From NCBI GenBank assembly GCA_029204045.2, contig JAQNDB010000507.1, positions 16,153 to 80,152 of the forward strand: 64,000 nt of DNA. Direction: 5' to 3'. The stretch is from Tillandsia leiboldiana. Lineage: Eukaryota > Streptophyta > Magnoliopsida > Poales > Bromeliaceae. This document shows positions 44,590 to 56,474 of the stretch, one piece after another (the first letter of the stretch is position 1; the number at the start of each line of letters is the position of its first letter). Under the pieces are notes generated by a model. That model was not told the DNA's origin. It saw only the letters and a program-made list of their open reading frames with translations, and made no database searches. A program made the position numbers and the translations under genes.

Positions 44590-47040
44590 TTGGGAGGTAA
44601 ATGGTACATTTTCTTATTGGTTGATGATTTCTCTAGGTTTTCTTGGGTAGCATTTTTAAAAGAGAAAGCTGATACGTTTGACTCTTTTCATGAGATTTGC
44701 CATCGTATTATGATTGAAAAGAATGAAAAGATCATTCGTGTTAGAAGTGATAGAGGTGGAGAATTCATAAATTCAAAATTCATTGATTTTTGCACTTCAA
44801 ATGGCATTAAACATGAATTCTCGGCACCCTATACACCTCAGCAGAATGGTGTTGTTGAGCGCAAAAACAGGGTTGTACAAGAGATGGCGCGTGTGATGCT
44901 TCATAGCCGGAATTTACCGCTACATTTTTGGGCTGAAGCCGTGAACACCGCTGTCTATGTCATTAATAGAGTTTACTTGCGCCCAGGAACTTTAAATACA
45001 CCATATGAGCTGTGGTTTAGTAGAAAACCGGATATCAAATACTTTCGTATCTTCGGGAGTCGATGTTACATTTTACGTGACCGTGAAAATCTTGGAAAGT
45101 TCGACTCTCGAAGTGATGAAGGGATCTTTTTGGGTTATTCTACGAATAGCAGAGTATATCGAGTATTTAACATTGAATCTAAGACGATCGTAGAATCTAT
45201 AAATGTTAAAGTAGATGAAGCTTTTCACTTTGGATCTGGAAAATCTACCCTCGATATCTCTCTAGATGATGATTCTCCTGTTAGTGCATCTTCTCATGAT
45301 AATACTTCCAATATTAATGATGCATCTAATGGCTCTTCTAGTTTATCTGATGTGCAGGAATCATCTCATGTATCTCCGAGTACTCCGTTTCAACAAACGT
45401 TACGAATCTCCAAGGATCATCCGGAATCGAACATCATTGGAGATCCACAAGAAGGAGTTAGAACTCGGAAGCAGTTGGTTTGTGGATTCGCTTGCTACGT
45501 ATCTTTAATCGAACCAAAGAACATAGATGAAGCTCTTCAGGATGACTACTGGATTAAAGCAATGCAGGAAGAGCTCCATCAATTTGAGCGAAACAAAGTC
45601 TGGGAATTAACGAAGCCTCCAAAGCAACATAATGTGATAGGTACCAAATGGATCTTCAAGAACAAGAAAAATGAGGATGGTACTATCATCAGGAACAAGG
45701 CACGATTAGTTGCTCAAGGTTATTCTCAAGTAGAAGGTATAGACTTTGACGAAACATTCGCCCCTGTAGCTAGACTCGAGTCCATTCGTATACTATTTGC
45801 TATTGCTTGTCATTTTAAAATCAAATTATTCAAATGGACGTTAAGAGCGCATTTCTAAATGGTTTTTTTAAATGAGGAAGTTTATGTGGCTCAACCGAAA
45901 GGTTTTGTAGATCATAAACAACCTAACAATGTTTTTCGTTTGAAAAAGGCTCTTTACGGTCTGAAACAAGCACTGCGAGCATGGTACGAAAGGTTAACAA
46001 AGCACCTTTTGGAGAAGGGCTATACTCGAGGGGGAGCTGATAGGACTCTCTTTGTGAAGCATTATCAAAGCAATTTCATTGTAGCACAAATCTATGTCGA
46101 TGACATTGTATTTGGCGCAACAAGAGATAATGATGCTTCTAAATTCGCGGAGACCATGGAAAGCGAATTTGAGATGTCCATGATGGGCGAATTGACTTAT
46201 TTTCTTGGATTGCAAATTAAACAAAATAATGAAGGTATTCACTTGAGTCAATCCAAGTATGCAATGGAGTTGGTCAAAAAGTTTGATCTAGAAAATTGTA
46301 AAGATTTTCCAACTCCAATGGGAACTAGCCACAAGGGACTTGGAAGTGAATCACATAGTGAGAATGTAGACGAGAAACTGTATAGAAGTATGATTGGAAG
46401 TCTACTTTACCTCACGGCTAGTCGCCCGGATATATCCTTTAGTGTTGGGATTTGCGCGAGATATCAATCAGCACCAAAGGAGGTTCACCTGAAAGCGGTG
46501 AAACGGATCATCCGGTACGTCAAAGGATCAATTAATTTCGGAATTTGGTATCCTATGGGAACAAGTCTGGATATTGTTGGATACTCAGATGCCGATTGGG
46601 CAGGATCAGTGGATGATCGGAAAAGCACGAGTGGTGCATGCTTCTATCTTGGCCATTGCCTTGTTGCATGGCCCAGTAAAAAGCAGAATTGCATAGCACT
46701 CTCGACTGCCGAAGCGGAATACATTTCAGCTGGAAGTTGCTCAACTCAACTCATTTGGATGAAAAGCGTATTGAGCGACTTCCGCATTTCAGCATCTTCG
46801 GTAACAATTCTTTGTGACAACACAAGTGCAATTAACATTTCTAAAAACCCTGTGTTGCACTCTAGAACAAAACATATTGAACTTAGATATCATTTTCTTA
46901 GAGAGCTAGTTGAATCAAATACTCTTCAACTTTCATATATTTCAACTGAGGATCAATTGGCTGACTTTTTAACAAAACCTGTGGATCAAAAACGTTTTAT
47001 TCATTTGCGAAAAGCAATTGGAATGCTTTCCTTGAAATAA
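44590..47040 (+). pseudogene. pol: copia C pol remnant (integrase core, RT, RNase H)
   Basis: It encodes the integrase core from GGKWYIFLLVDDFSRF, with RSDRGGEF and VVERKNR, open to 45858. It lacks protease and the integrase zinc finger, like B. Where B has stop codons, C still has leucine and tryptophan. A missing T near 45830 and an extra base in the T run near 45862-45868 shift the frame just across RT motif MDVKSAFLNG, which holds a catalytic aspartate. The second open part (45859-47040) carries YVDD at 46093-46104 and RNase H motifs (SDADWAG, EAEYISAG, CDNTSAINIS). The two shifts compensate, so the lesion is small. Confidence 0.92.
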
Positions 47041-47415
47041 ACTTCTTTTTGAAACCTTTGCTTAGGATAGGTTTTGTATTTGTTTCTGTTTTGTTCATTA
47101 TCTATGTTTGTACATAGGACATTAATTGAGCATAGATCATAATTGACTTTAATTGCATCTTTTCGCACATTTAGAAATTTATTATGCTTTTGCCATCATA
47201 ATATTTCACTGTTGCAATGATCATTTATGTTAATTAAATCATCTTCTAAGTGATCAAAGTCAATTTCTCTCTCTCAATGATCTCTTGGTATAGTCATTAT
47301 CTTATTTGACTGCTTAGTCGAGTATGAAATCGAGATCAATATTTGGTTGAATACTTTATATCTTAAATAATTGATAGCCAATTGAGGGGGAGTCATAGAA
47401 AAAGTAAAATGCTCA

Positions 47416-47650
47416 AAAGATGTGAAAAGAGTTACATCCCAATGAGGAGTGTGAAAACTACCACCACATGGAGGAAAGAGCTACCACCTCGGTCGTCCGA
47501 GTATTGTGTGCAGCTACCACATGTATACCAAGCATGGTTGTTCAAATTTTGATTAAGTAAAATGCATGTTGAAATACTTGACTCCGTCAAATTTCAAGGT
47601 TGGTATAAGGTGGGTTTTTAAAGAAAGATGCTCAAAGAGCCACTCTCTTC
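47416..47650 (+). ncRNA. conserved structured noncoding block, copia C
   Basis: Nearly the same as copia B 17871-18105, including the CTCGG-tcgt-CCGAG hairpin and both AGCTACCAC words. Confidence 0.6.
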
Positions 47651-47980
47651 AACAGATTGTCTAGATACATTATCTACTATATTTGGGATTTCAAACATCT
47701 ATTGATCTTTGTATTTCATTTTCTTTACTGAATTGATGATTTGATAAAGGCATTACTCATAAGATCAAGTTAGATGTAATTGAAGGTGTTCAACTTTAAG
47801 GGATTTAATTTTTGTAAATTCTCGTTTCATTTTTGGATATTATTGATAGATTTGGCATAATCTAATTCTTGTTGTATGAAACGATGATTTTTGTTTAAAG
47901 TTGATACACATTTGTGCTTACAATCTTTTTCTGGTTTTTCTTGAATTTCTCTGAAATTTTCTAAAGAAAAAGTTGGAGCC

Positions 47981-48130
47981 GATCCGGATCGGGCAAGATG
48001 ATCCGGATCCCGAACGCAGGTATTCTTCTGCGGGCTGACGATCCGGATTGGACCTGCCGATCCGGATCCCGAACGCAGTTTCTCACTGCGGGTAGCCGAT
48101 CCGGATCGCAATCATGAACTGATCCGGATC
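47981..48130 (+). promoter_or_regulatory. internal palindrome array, copia C
   Basis: Six palindromes, followed by TATAAAG at 48144-48150. Same layout as B 18438-18607. Confidence 0.82.
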
Positions 48131-48265
48131 GCGGCTAGGGTTTTATAAAGAACAAAAGGGTTTTGATTTCTTTTACTCCAATCTTTTGTTCCAAAGTTTC
48201 CAGAGCCTCTCTCTCTAGATTTCATCCTTCCTGGAAGCTTTCAAACTCAAGTTCTTCAACTCCAA

Positions 48266-48648
48266 GTAAGTCTTATTGATCAAAATCTCGGTTTTTCACC
48301 GTTTTTCTCTTTTCCTCCTCAAACGTGATGAATTTCTTGGATCAACTTTGTTTGTGGATGGTTTTTGATCAAATTTCTTTTGAAATAAGAACTCTGGGTA
48401 GATTAGTTTTGATTATATGCTAGGTATTCTCCTGATTAACGGATTTTTAGGTTTCGATTTCTAAAATTTCGGTTTTAGGGCATATAACAAGGATTTTCGA
48501 AAATCATGCAATTGATCTATTTTTAAAAGTCCTTTTGCAAAACTAATTTGATTCTTAGTCTCTCTACATGATTATGATTGTTTGGGTACAATTTTTCAAA
48601 TTTTTGCAAATTAACAATTTTTTCGTGTTCTTGAGTTGTTCCACACAG
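48266..48648 (+). other. predicted 5' UTR intron of accessory transcript, copia C
   Basis: Donor ccaa|GTAAGT and acceptor ccacacag|g. Both sites are kept in B despite sequence changes around them. The first ATG after the acceptor is 48677. Confidence 0.58.
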
Positions 48649-48676
48649 GATTTCTTTTCTCAAGAAACCATTAGCA

Positions 48677-49414
48677 ATGGTGATCACTTGGATTGTTTTC
48701 CCACTTGCTGCTATGGTACATACGAGAGACATTGCTAAGAGGGCTAAAAAGGATGAAGTTAACTGGGATGAGTTATCAGATGATGGAACACATCCTGGAG
48801 AATCGCCACAGAAAACCTCTGTTGCATCGAAAGGGAAAGCCCATGCAGAAACATCAACGGAAAAGGCTCCGCTCACTGCTGCGGAAAAAGGAAAAGCATC
48901 AATGACCTCTTCATCCATTTTCCTAAAAAGAAAAAGACTTGCTCGACGACCTGGACGAGCTCGAGGTATTGAAATAAATGAACCATGTCAAGAGAACCCA
49001 AGGAATATTTCTCAAATTGACACTGAATCAGAAGACGAAGAAGATTGGGACACATTTCTTGACGAAGTACAACAAGGCATTGATGAAGAAAATAAGGTTT
49101 ACCTAAAGAAAAAGAAGCTACTGAAGTCTTCCTCAATACTTAAGCAGCAAGCCATGAAAAAGAATGTGCCAAGCAATGAACCTCCTTACAACACACATTT
49201 TTTGCCAAGAAGATCTCCTCGGAATGAAGGAAAGACTGCTCCGTCAATCGTCACACAACGGTCTTCAAATTCCAGAAAAATTGACCAAAAGGGGAACTTG
49301 GAGTCTTCCTTCAACCAAGAACAAGATAAAATGGCTCTAGAACTCGAAAAGATGTCCAAGGACATACAGCAGATGAAACAAGAATGCTCTACGATTTCGG
49401 GAATGCTTAAATGA
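48677..49414 (+). CDS. accessory ORF of copia C, short form
   Basis: A 245-residue frame at the place of the 487-residue B protein. It keeps the N-end (hydrophobic ITWIVFPLAAMV, then MVHTR..KRAKK), an acidic patch, the basic KRKRLARR near residue 85, and a C-terminal coiled coil. The central plant-transposon-like domain is absent; in its place is a different acidic and lysine-rich stretch (DTESEDEEDWDTFLDEVQQ). A TGA ends the frame 17 codons before the ancestral SSEDSESDD tail, which is still readable to 49467. So it is a domain-swapped or internally deleted form. Element G sits a few bases after the old stop. Function is unknown. Confidence 0.6.
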   Translation: MVITWIVFPLAAMVHTRDIAKRAKKDEVNWDELSDDGTHPGESPQKTSVASKGKAHAETSTEKAPLTAAEKGKASMTSSSIFLKRKRLARRPGRARGIEINEPCQENPRNISQIDTESEDEEDWDTFLDEVQQGIDEENKVYLKKKKLLKSSSILKQQAMKKNVPSNEPPYNTHFLPRRSPRNEGKTAPSIVTQRSSNSRKIDQKGNLESSFNQEQDKMALELEKMSKDIQQMKQECSTISGMLK

Positions 49415-50484
49415 ATTTTGAAAAAGATAGGCTGCATGAGCTCTGAAGACTCCGAATCTGATGACTGATTCTGTAAAGTACCGGGCCATTGGATAGCGCG
49501 CCGACCACACAGATGGCTTGGAGCAGAGAGTTGCCTTGAGCTTGTTGTATCTGAGGTTACAGTTGATGCCGGGTTGATTCGGATCAACGCGGAAGCTCCA
49601 ACTCGATTCGGGGTTTTTCCGGGCTTTGTAGGCCGATTGAGGATGAGATTGGAAATTTCCGACTTCACCGTGGAGCGCCGAAAATTCAGGAACACTTGGA
49701 ACACGTGTACTTTTGATTTACAGCGAGGTTCGGGAGGTTCCGGACTGACGCGGAGGACCCGGAGGCAAAAAAGTGAGTTGGAACTGGCAGTTTTGGAGCC
49801 GGTATTTGGTTTGAGCACCCCGACTCAACGGATAAGCTTTTTGAAGAGAAAAAGCTGTGGACACGTGTACTTTTGATTTACAGCGAGGTTCGGGAGGTTC
49901 CGGACTGACGCGGAGGACCCAGAGGCAAAAAGTGAGTTGGAACTGGCAATTTTGGAGCCGGTAATAGATTTGAGCACCCCGCCTCAACGGATGAGCTTTT
50001 TGGAGAGAAAAAGCTGTGAGCGCGTGTATTTTCGATTTACAGCGGAGTTCGGGAGGTTCCGGGCAGCGGCGGAGAGCCCGAAGGCAAAAAGTGAGTTGGA
50101 GTTGGAGTTTGGAGTTAATTAATTAATGGATTTAATTAATTAAAGCTTTATGCTTTATATAAAGCTGCCTCCACCCTCCTCTGCAGCAGAGAGAAGAAAG
50201 AAAGAAAAAGAGAAAGAAAGAAAGGAAAGGAAAAGAGAGGAAAAGGAAGAAGAGGAGTTTTGAGCCGATCGTGGATTTTTGGACTCGCCGTTGGAGGCCG
50301 TGCGAAGCTCGTGGGCGTGCGACGTGCGACGACGAGGTAAGCAATTTCTCCTTTTTGAGGTTTCTTGGAGTTTTTGAGCTTTAGGGATTTTTATAATTGG
50401 ATTTTAATTGCAAAAAAATAGATTTATGGATTTTTGGGATTTTTGGATTTATCGGATTTATCGGGGCCTTTTTCTGTTTTTTTT

Positions 50485-51330
50485 GCCGTCGCCGCCGGCC
50501 GCGCGCGCGCGCAACGGCGCACGCGCGGCGCCAGGGTGCTGCTGTTGGCAGCACCCTGCGGCGTCTTGCCGCTGGGCGCGGCGCCGCGTGCAGCAAAGAG
50601 CGGCACGCGGCGCTGCCGGGCCGCGCGCAGGGGCGCGCGGCAGGGCCGCGCGCAGGTGCGCGCGGCATCTCCTGGCCGCTCGCAGGCGCGCGCGGCAGGG
50701 CCGCGCGCAGGGGCGCGCGGCAGGGCCGCGCGGAGGTGCGCGCGGCACCTCCTTGCCGCGCGCAGGCGCGCGCGGCAGGGCCGCGCGCAGGTGCGCGCGG
50801 CACCTCCTGGCCGCGCGCAGGGGCGCGCGGCAGGGCCGCGCGCGTGCGCGCGGGCCCTCCTGGCCGCGCGCAGGGGCGCGCGGCAGGGCCGCGCGCAGAG
50901 GCGCGCGGCAGGGCCGCGCGCGTGCGCGCGGGCCCTCCTGGCCGCGCGCAGGGGCGCGCGGCAGGGCCGCGCGTGTGCGCGCGGGCCCTCCTGGCCGCGC
51001 GCTGGGGCGCGCGGCAGGGCAGCGCGCGGGCCTGCGCGGGCCGCGCGGGGCGCGCGCGGGCCTGCGCAGGCGCGCGGCCGCGCGCGGCCGCGCGCAGCGC
51101 AGTGGGCTGCGCGCGGGCCCGCGCGCAGCGCCGCTGGGCGCCGTGCGCAGCGCCGCTGGGCGCTGCGCGGTGCGCTCCGGCACCGCGCAGCGGGTCGCTG
51201 CGCTGCGCCGCTTGGTTGGGCGCCGTGCGGCGGGCCTCCCTCGTCGCGCGGCTGGTTTTTCGCCGATCGGCGTGCTCCCGGGACAGCGGTGGCGCCTCGG
51301 TTTGCGTGCCGGCGCCGTTGGTTCCCACCG
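50485..51330. repeat. GC-rich repeat region of G 5' LTR
   Basis: Alternating GC with repeated gcgcgcggcagggccgcgcg units. Frames of about 500 codons are open here on both strands only because A/T-rich stops are absent. The 3' LTR copy is about 57498-58370. Confidence 0.85.
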
Positions 51331-51353
51331 GCGGCCGCTGTTTTTTCGCGGGG

Positions 51354-51720
51354 GGTTTTGCGCAAGTTTTCGCGCCGTTTTGCGCAGGTTTTCGCGCAGT
51401 TTTTGCGCAGGTTTTCGCGCCGTTTTGCGCAGGTTTTCGCGCAGTTTTTGCGCAGGTTTTCGCGCCGTTTTGCGCAGGTTTTCGCGCAGTTTTTGCGCAG
51501 GTTTTCGCGCCGTTTTGCGCAGGTTTTCGTGCAGTTTTTGCGCAGGTTTTTGCGCCGTTTTGCGCAGGTTTTCGCGCAGTTTTTGCGCAGGTTTTCGCGC
51601 CGTTTTGCGCGGGTTTTCGCGCAGTTTTTGCGCAGGTTTTCGCGCCGTTTCGCGCAGGTTTTCGCGCAGTTTTTGCGCAGGTTTTCGCGCCGTTTCGCGC
51701 AGGTTTTCGCCGTTTTTCGC
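51354..51720 (+). repeat. 45-bp tandem array in G 5' LTR
   Basis: About eight units alternate ggttttcgcgccgttttgcg and ggttttcgcgcagtttttgc phrases. The 3' LTR holds the same array (58400-58710) with small losses. H lacks a comparable long array, so it expanded in this lineage. Confidence 0.8.
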
Positions 51721-52738
51721 GAGCAGGTTGCGAGCAGTTTCGCAAGCGGTTTCGCTGTTTTCGCTCGCTGTTTTCGCGCAGGTTTTCGCCTTTTTCGCGA
51801 GCAGGTTGCGAGCAGTTTTGCGCAGTTTTCGCAGGGTTTTCGCGAGCGGTTTGTGCAGTTTTCGCTGGTTTTTCGCAAGCTGTTTTTGAGCAGTTTTCGC
51901 GCCGACGGAGCTGTTTTCGCCGTCGGGCGCTGGTTTTCGCCGACGGGCTTTTTTTCGCCGTCGGGCGCTGATTTTTCGCTGACGGAGGCTGTTTTCGCCG
52001 ACGGAAGCTGTTTTTCGCCGTCGGATGCTCGGTTTTGACCTTTTTGATTGATTTTGCGATTTCTTCGCTTCTGACAGCTTGCGGTGCGGTTTTTGCTTCC
52101 GAGGAGCGCGCGGTCGTGTGGTTGGTCGCCGCGTGCTCCGTTTTGCGTGCGGTTTCTGGCATCGGGCTTCGGGTTGCGTGCGGACCCCTTGGAGGCCAGG
52201 TAAGCCGCTATGCCAATTGCAAGTGTCGACGAGCAATTGGTGGCTTTCTGAGGTGGGTTGGTTTTCTCTCCAAGTCTACGGACTTCCTTCTAATTCTAAT
52301 GTGTTAGGATTGCATGCTAGTTTAAGTGTTTTCTTGGAACTTAACTAGCACCCCCGTCATATGTGCATGAGTTTGACCAGACCATTTGTGAACCTTAATT
52401 TGGGCTAGGTTCCTTTATGCTTTAGACATCCCGCACTTTTCTTATCCTTCGGGACTTAGAGTTTCCTCGCCCGGGTGGTGGGCCGAGTGGTCAGAGTGTG
52501 TGGGACGGGTGTTGCACTCGGGCCCGGGGGGGGGGGGCGAGTGGGGTCTGGTGGCTGGGTTAGGCCAGTGTTAGTGTTTCGGGGAACCGTTTCTGATAAA
52601 CGGTGGTCCCGGGGGTTTTTCTTTCCACTGTTCTTCTCGTCACCACCAGGTTGGGATCGTGGTGCACGTGTGTTAGCAGGACCTTGAACCCAGAACCTTT
52701 TTGGATAAATACATGATTTTAGTCAGCCAATGTTTCTT

Positions 52739-52809
52739 CCAAGCCTCGCAAGGTTGTCTGAGTCTGTTCTCGTCCGTTGGGACGAAGGCATCAGCTCTTC
52801 GAGGCTTGG
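52739..52809 (+). repeat. inverted-repeat element in G 5' LTR
   Basis: Arms CCAAGCCTCG and CGAGGCTTGG (10 bp, perfect) enclose a CGTCC-gttg-GGACG hairpin. The copy at 59759-59829 is unchanged. Confidence 0.65.
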
Positions 52810-54245
52810 GGCATAAAACTTGATTTCAAAGGGTTTTCCTAAAAAGACTAAAAATCGTTATAAAGATGGCTTTCTCTCAGATCGAATGATTTTCTGAAAT
52901 AAATGACATGGTTTCTTATAAACTTATCCACCCGAGCGGATTCGAGTGATCTGGGTTCTAAGGGCTGCTTTCTCTCTTGGGGACGTAGATGTTAGTCTCC
53001 CTGGGTTTCGGACCCTTCGTAAATCTGGCCGTGGAGTAGCTCCGGCCGTGAGTTGAGTGTTGAGTTCAGTGGAGTTGTGTTGTGGGAGCCGTGGGTGAGA
53101 CGGTGGTCCCAGCTGTGTAGTACCTTCGTTGAGTGGGTCTGTGTTGTGAGATTGAGTCGTGGAGGGTTCTCCGACTGAGTTTGTGCTTTGAGCATCGAGA
53201 TACCGATCTGTTTGATCGAGGACCACAGCCTGCAGGAGCCACTTGTGAGACAGTGATACTGATGAGATACTTGAGTTCGGTGGGGTCGCACCCCTCGAAC
53301 CACGCCCCGGGTGCGTTGATGATTCCGAGCCTGATGAGGCTGCGATGATGATACCGAGCCTGACGAGGCTGCGATGATGCGCCTAGTTCATGTACTAGTG
53401 GTCGCTTGATACCCCTGGCCGTGCTACCATGGGGTCACTGTGTGAGATATCGAGTTTGTCCGTTGGGACACCCTGGTTGATACACCAGGGGGCGCAGGCT
53501 TGACTCGACTGGACCCGGGTGGGCAGTCGCCGAGATTTGAGATGTACTGAGAGAGTGATGGTGTAGCATGTGTCATAGTAGAGCGTCTTGGGCTTAGTAC
53601 TTGTGACATGTTGTCAGCTGTGAGTGACTGCATACCATCATCCATAGTCTCTTCTTGTTGAGCATTTTAGATAGAGGCATGATTGCTGTAGATTCTTTTC
53701 CAGCTTATTATATTTATCATCAGTCTTTTCTCTATCTTATGCCTCTGGTAGACTTAGTGGGCAGACCGTGGTTCTTGGAGACGGTACCCACTGAGAACTA
53801 CTGTAGGATGTAGTTCTCACACCCTCTGTCGGTGACAGGTTGCTGAGGCTTTCTTCCGTTCCTGCTGTTCTTGAATGGACGGACCGAGGACAGGGAGTCG
53901 CGTGATAGTTCCCTACCAGCATTGTTACTTTAGAGAGAGGTAGATGTATCATCCCGGATTGTGGGAGTTGGTTATGTTTCCTGTTTAGCTATCTCCCCTT
54001 GGATTTGTAGATGTTGTATAGGTGCACTACTTTTTGTATCATCTGATTTTGGGAGATAGGCTATGTGTTGTAGCAGCTTTGTAGTTGAGAAAAAATTTAT
54101 AGTACAGCTTTTTATCCGCTCTGATATCTGTGTAGCTGTAGTTTTGTCTTTTGCAGGCTAGACGCTTCGTCTGTACGGCAGTTTCCGTACAGATGGCGGA
54201 TCTGTTAGCGAGCCCGGGTCGCAGTTTCGACCCCGGGGCGTGACA

Positions 54246-56474
54246 GATTAGAGTGGTATCAGAGCCTAGGTTATAGGTCATTGAGGACTTAGAAACCCTA
54301 GGCTTGTGGTTGGACATTAGGATGACTACGTGAGAGTCGTGACTTTTAGCGAGAGTCCAGATTGAGTTTTTACCTCTCCCTCGGGTTGGGATGAGTGATT
54401 TGATATGTTATTCTCTCAAGGTGATTATGTTGGCTGCAGACAACATAATACTTTAGGAAGGATAACAAATTTTAGACTCTCGCTGGATTGGGTCGTATGG
54501 TTGTTGTGTCCTGATGTTTGTTTTGTTTCAGCTACCTGTGATGCCGCCGAGACGTCGTGCAGCGACGAGCGGGCGTTTGACCTCAGCTGAGGAGCCCGGA
54601 CGGCGGGCTGCCGAGCAGGCTAGGCAGGGTGAGGCACAGGATCTGCGGGCTCAGGGGGCCCAGATGTCGGAGGCGTTGCGGCGCCAGGAGAAGAACATGG
54701 AGCGTGTGTTGCGCATGTTTGAGCTGAGAGCATCTCCCGAGGTATCGCCAGTAGTACTCCAGTCGCGACATCGTCGATTTCGACCCTGGTCGCACCACTG
54801 ATGGTGCAGGAGCAGCGAGAGGTTGCCAACCGGTTATTCTACTTCATCCAGTCCCATCCCCTACTGATTCTGGGATTTAAGTTGGGGGCCTTGGGAGGCC
54901 GAGAACTGGATCGCTGCTATGGAAAAGCTGTTCAAGGGTTGTTCATCCAGGAAGAGCATCAGGACGCGGGATCTTGCGCCTTTCGTTTGGGACGCCGAGA
55001 GTTGGTGGCGTCGGGTTCGTCCTGTTGGACCACCGAGAGTGAGTTTCCGCGATGGTTGAGCAGTGGGCCCTTGTCGCCCAGGTTGAGGCTTAGAGGTTGA
55101 TTTTGTTGAGAGGGGACTGCACCTGGATATCTATCTCCTTGTGTATTCTCGGCGAGTGCCGACCGTTGGTGCAGCGATTGGGCATGTGCGATGGATTGAC
55201 CGGGGATCACTGATCACGTCCAGGAGGGACGGAGATCGAGGAACCAGCTCCAGAGAGAGAGTCTCCCAGTATTGCCTGATTTCGGGATAGTGGAGTGGAT
55301 CGAGGTTGCCATGGTGCCAGCCCCAGGATCATGTGTCTCAGAGGAGACAGAGACCTGGAGGTTCTCGGCGGTTGAGGTGCCGAGATAGTGGATTGGAGAC
55401 CGAGATAGTGGTCGACATGGTTATGGAACCTTGCAGCCGGGGCTGTGCCCGGTTAGTGTTCTGAACCCGGTAGGGGCTTTTTGAGCTTGCCTTGCGGTCA
55501 AGTGGATTGGCTGAGGCCTGTGATTGTTAGTATCTGAAGAATCGAGTTCTCCAGCTGTGTTTGAACGGGTTAGCAGCCGGACCCGTCGTGGACATTTGGA
55601 TTTGTTTCCGAAGTGGCTTAGAGCTTCAAGATCACTGGGGGATTGTGCAGCAACTCCCAAGAGGGGAGATGTTGGTTGCCTAATCGAGGGATGTGCCCGC
55701 GAAACTTGATTGTTTTGGTTGCTAAGGAGCAACGGAGGAGTTTTGCCTTTTGGATACTTCGATTTTTGGAAGCCACCAGCCGCAGAGGTTTATGTTTATA
55801 GACTTGAGTTTACGCGGGGAGTTTGGACCGTGATTTTCGGCTGATGGGAAGAAGTGTAATTGAACCCTCGCACGTTATCGGCTTTTCTTCGTTGGAGTCG
55901 AACAAGGATTTGAGCTATCTGAAGCAACCGAAGAAATTCTTACTTGTGAAGTTATGGAATTTACGGTTGAGTTTACCCAGTGAAGGTTCGGCGATGCCAG
56001 TATGTTGAGTTAGAGCGACCACCTGAGGGCCGAGAGGATGAGTTTGGGTTGCCGATCGGTGGGCGCCTGGTTAGCGGATCGCTTGGTACTTGGTATGACT
56101 TCCTTTCCTTGTGGTTGAGATCAGAGTTTTGCACCCCTACTTGGTTGAGTTGGTGGACTGTGGTTTTGGGTTGCGGCCACAGCAGGGACAACTTCAACCT
56201 CTCTCTCTCCTTGTTTTCCCGTTTTATCACCGAAAATAGCGGGCGGAGCGAAAAATTTTGAAGGACTACTCCAGAGATGGAGGCGATGCTGGAACCTGTT
56301 CTTGTTTTGATCGGGGCGAAGGCATCGGTCCTTTGGAAATTTTGGACTTTTCGCTATTTTCGGCTGCTTTTCTTTTGAGAGAGAGTTGGAGTTGATGATA
56401 TTCCCGATGTAAGTTTCTTGTGGTAGGGTGTGTGTTTTGGTTTCGAGGACGAAACCTTTTGAAGGAGGGGAGAG
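54246..56474 (+). pseudogene. gag: G internal region: gag start plus degenerate tail
   Basis: PBS TGGTATCAGAGC is at 54254-54265. A gypsy gag starts at 54541 (MPPRRRAATSGR, Glu/Arg-rich helix) and continues past a frameshift near 54800 with words such as RLFYFIQSH, RELDRC and GLFIQEEHQ up to about 55070, then breaks off. Near 55855-55925 the frame reads PSHVIGFSSLESNKDLSYLKQP, which resembles the linker before the chromodomain at the end of gypsy pol. The tail (56170-56460) matches G1. The purine tract gaaggaggggagag (56461-56474) is the PPT. No RT or protease is left, so the element depends on others to move. Confidence 0.78.

Larger units (their letters stand above)
49472..54245 (+). repeat. 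5' LTR of G
   Basis: TGTAAAGTACC...GGGGCGTGACA. It contains about 159-bp repeats (49686-50100, three units), a purine tract (50190-50260), GC-rich repeats (50485-51330), a 45-bp tandem array (51354-51720), gccgtcgg-type repeats (51900-52030), an inverted-repeat element (52739-52809) and a poly-G run near 52527-52538. No gene. Confidence 0.94.

Noticed and set aside
50381..52162. Open frames of 480-600 codons on both strands in the GC-rich part of the G LTR (also 1648-2993 and 57158-59256)
   Set aside because: They exist in several frames at once, are made of Arg/Ala/Gly/Pro or Phe/Ala/Arg repeats, and follow tandem DNA repeats without A/T-rich stops. No domain or start context supports them.
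52739..52809. Hammerhead-type ribozyme in the gypsy LTR fold
   Set aside because: CTGA and GAAG words are present, but the CTGATGA...GAAA core and cleavage triplet are not in the right order.
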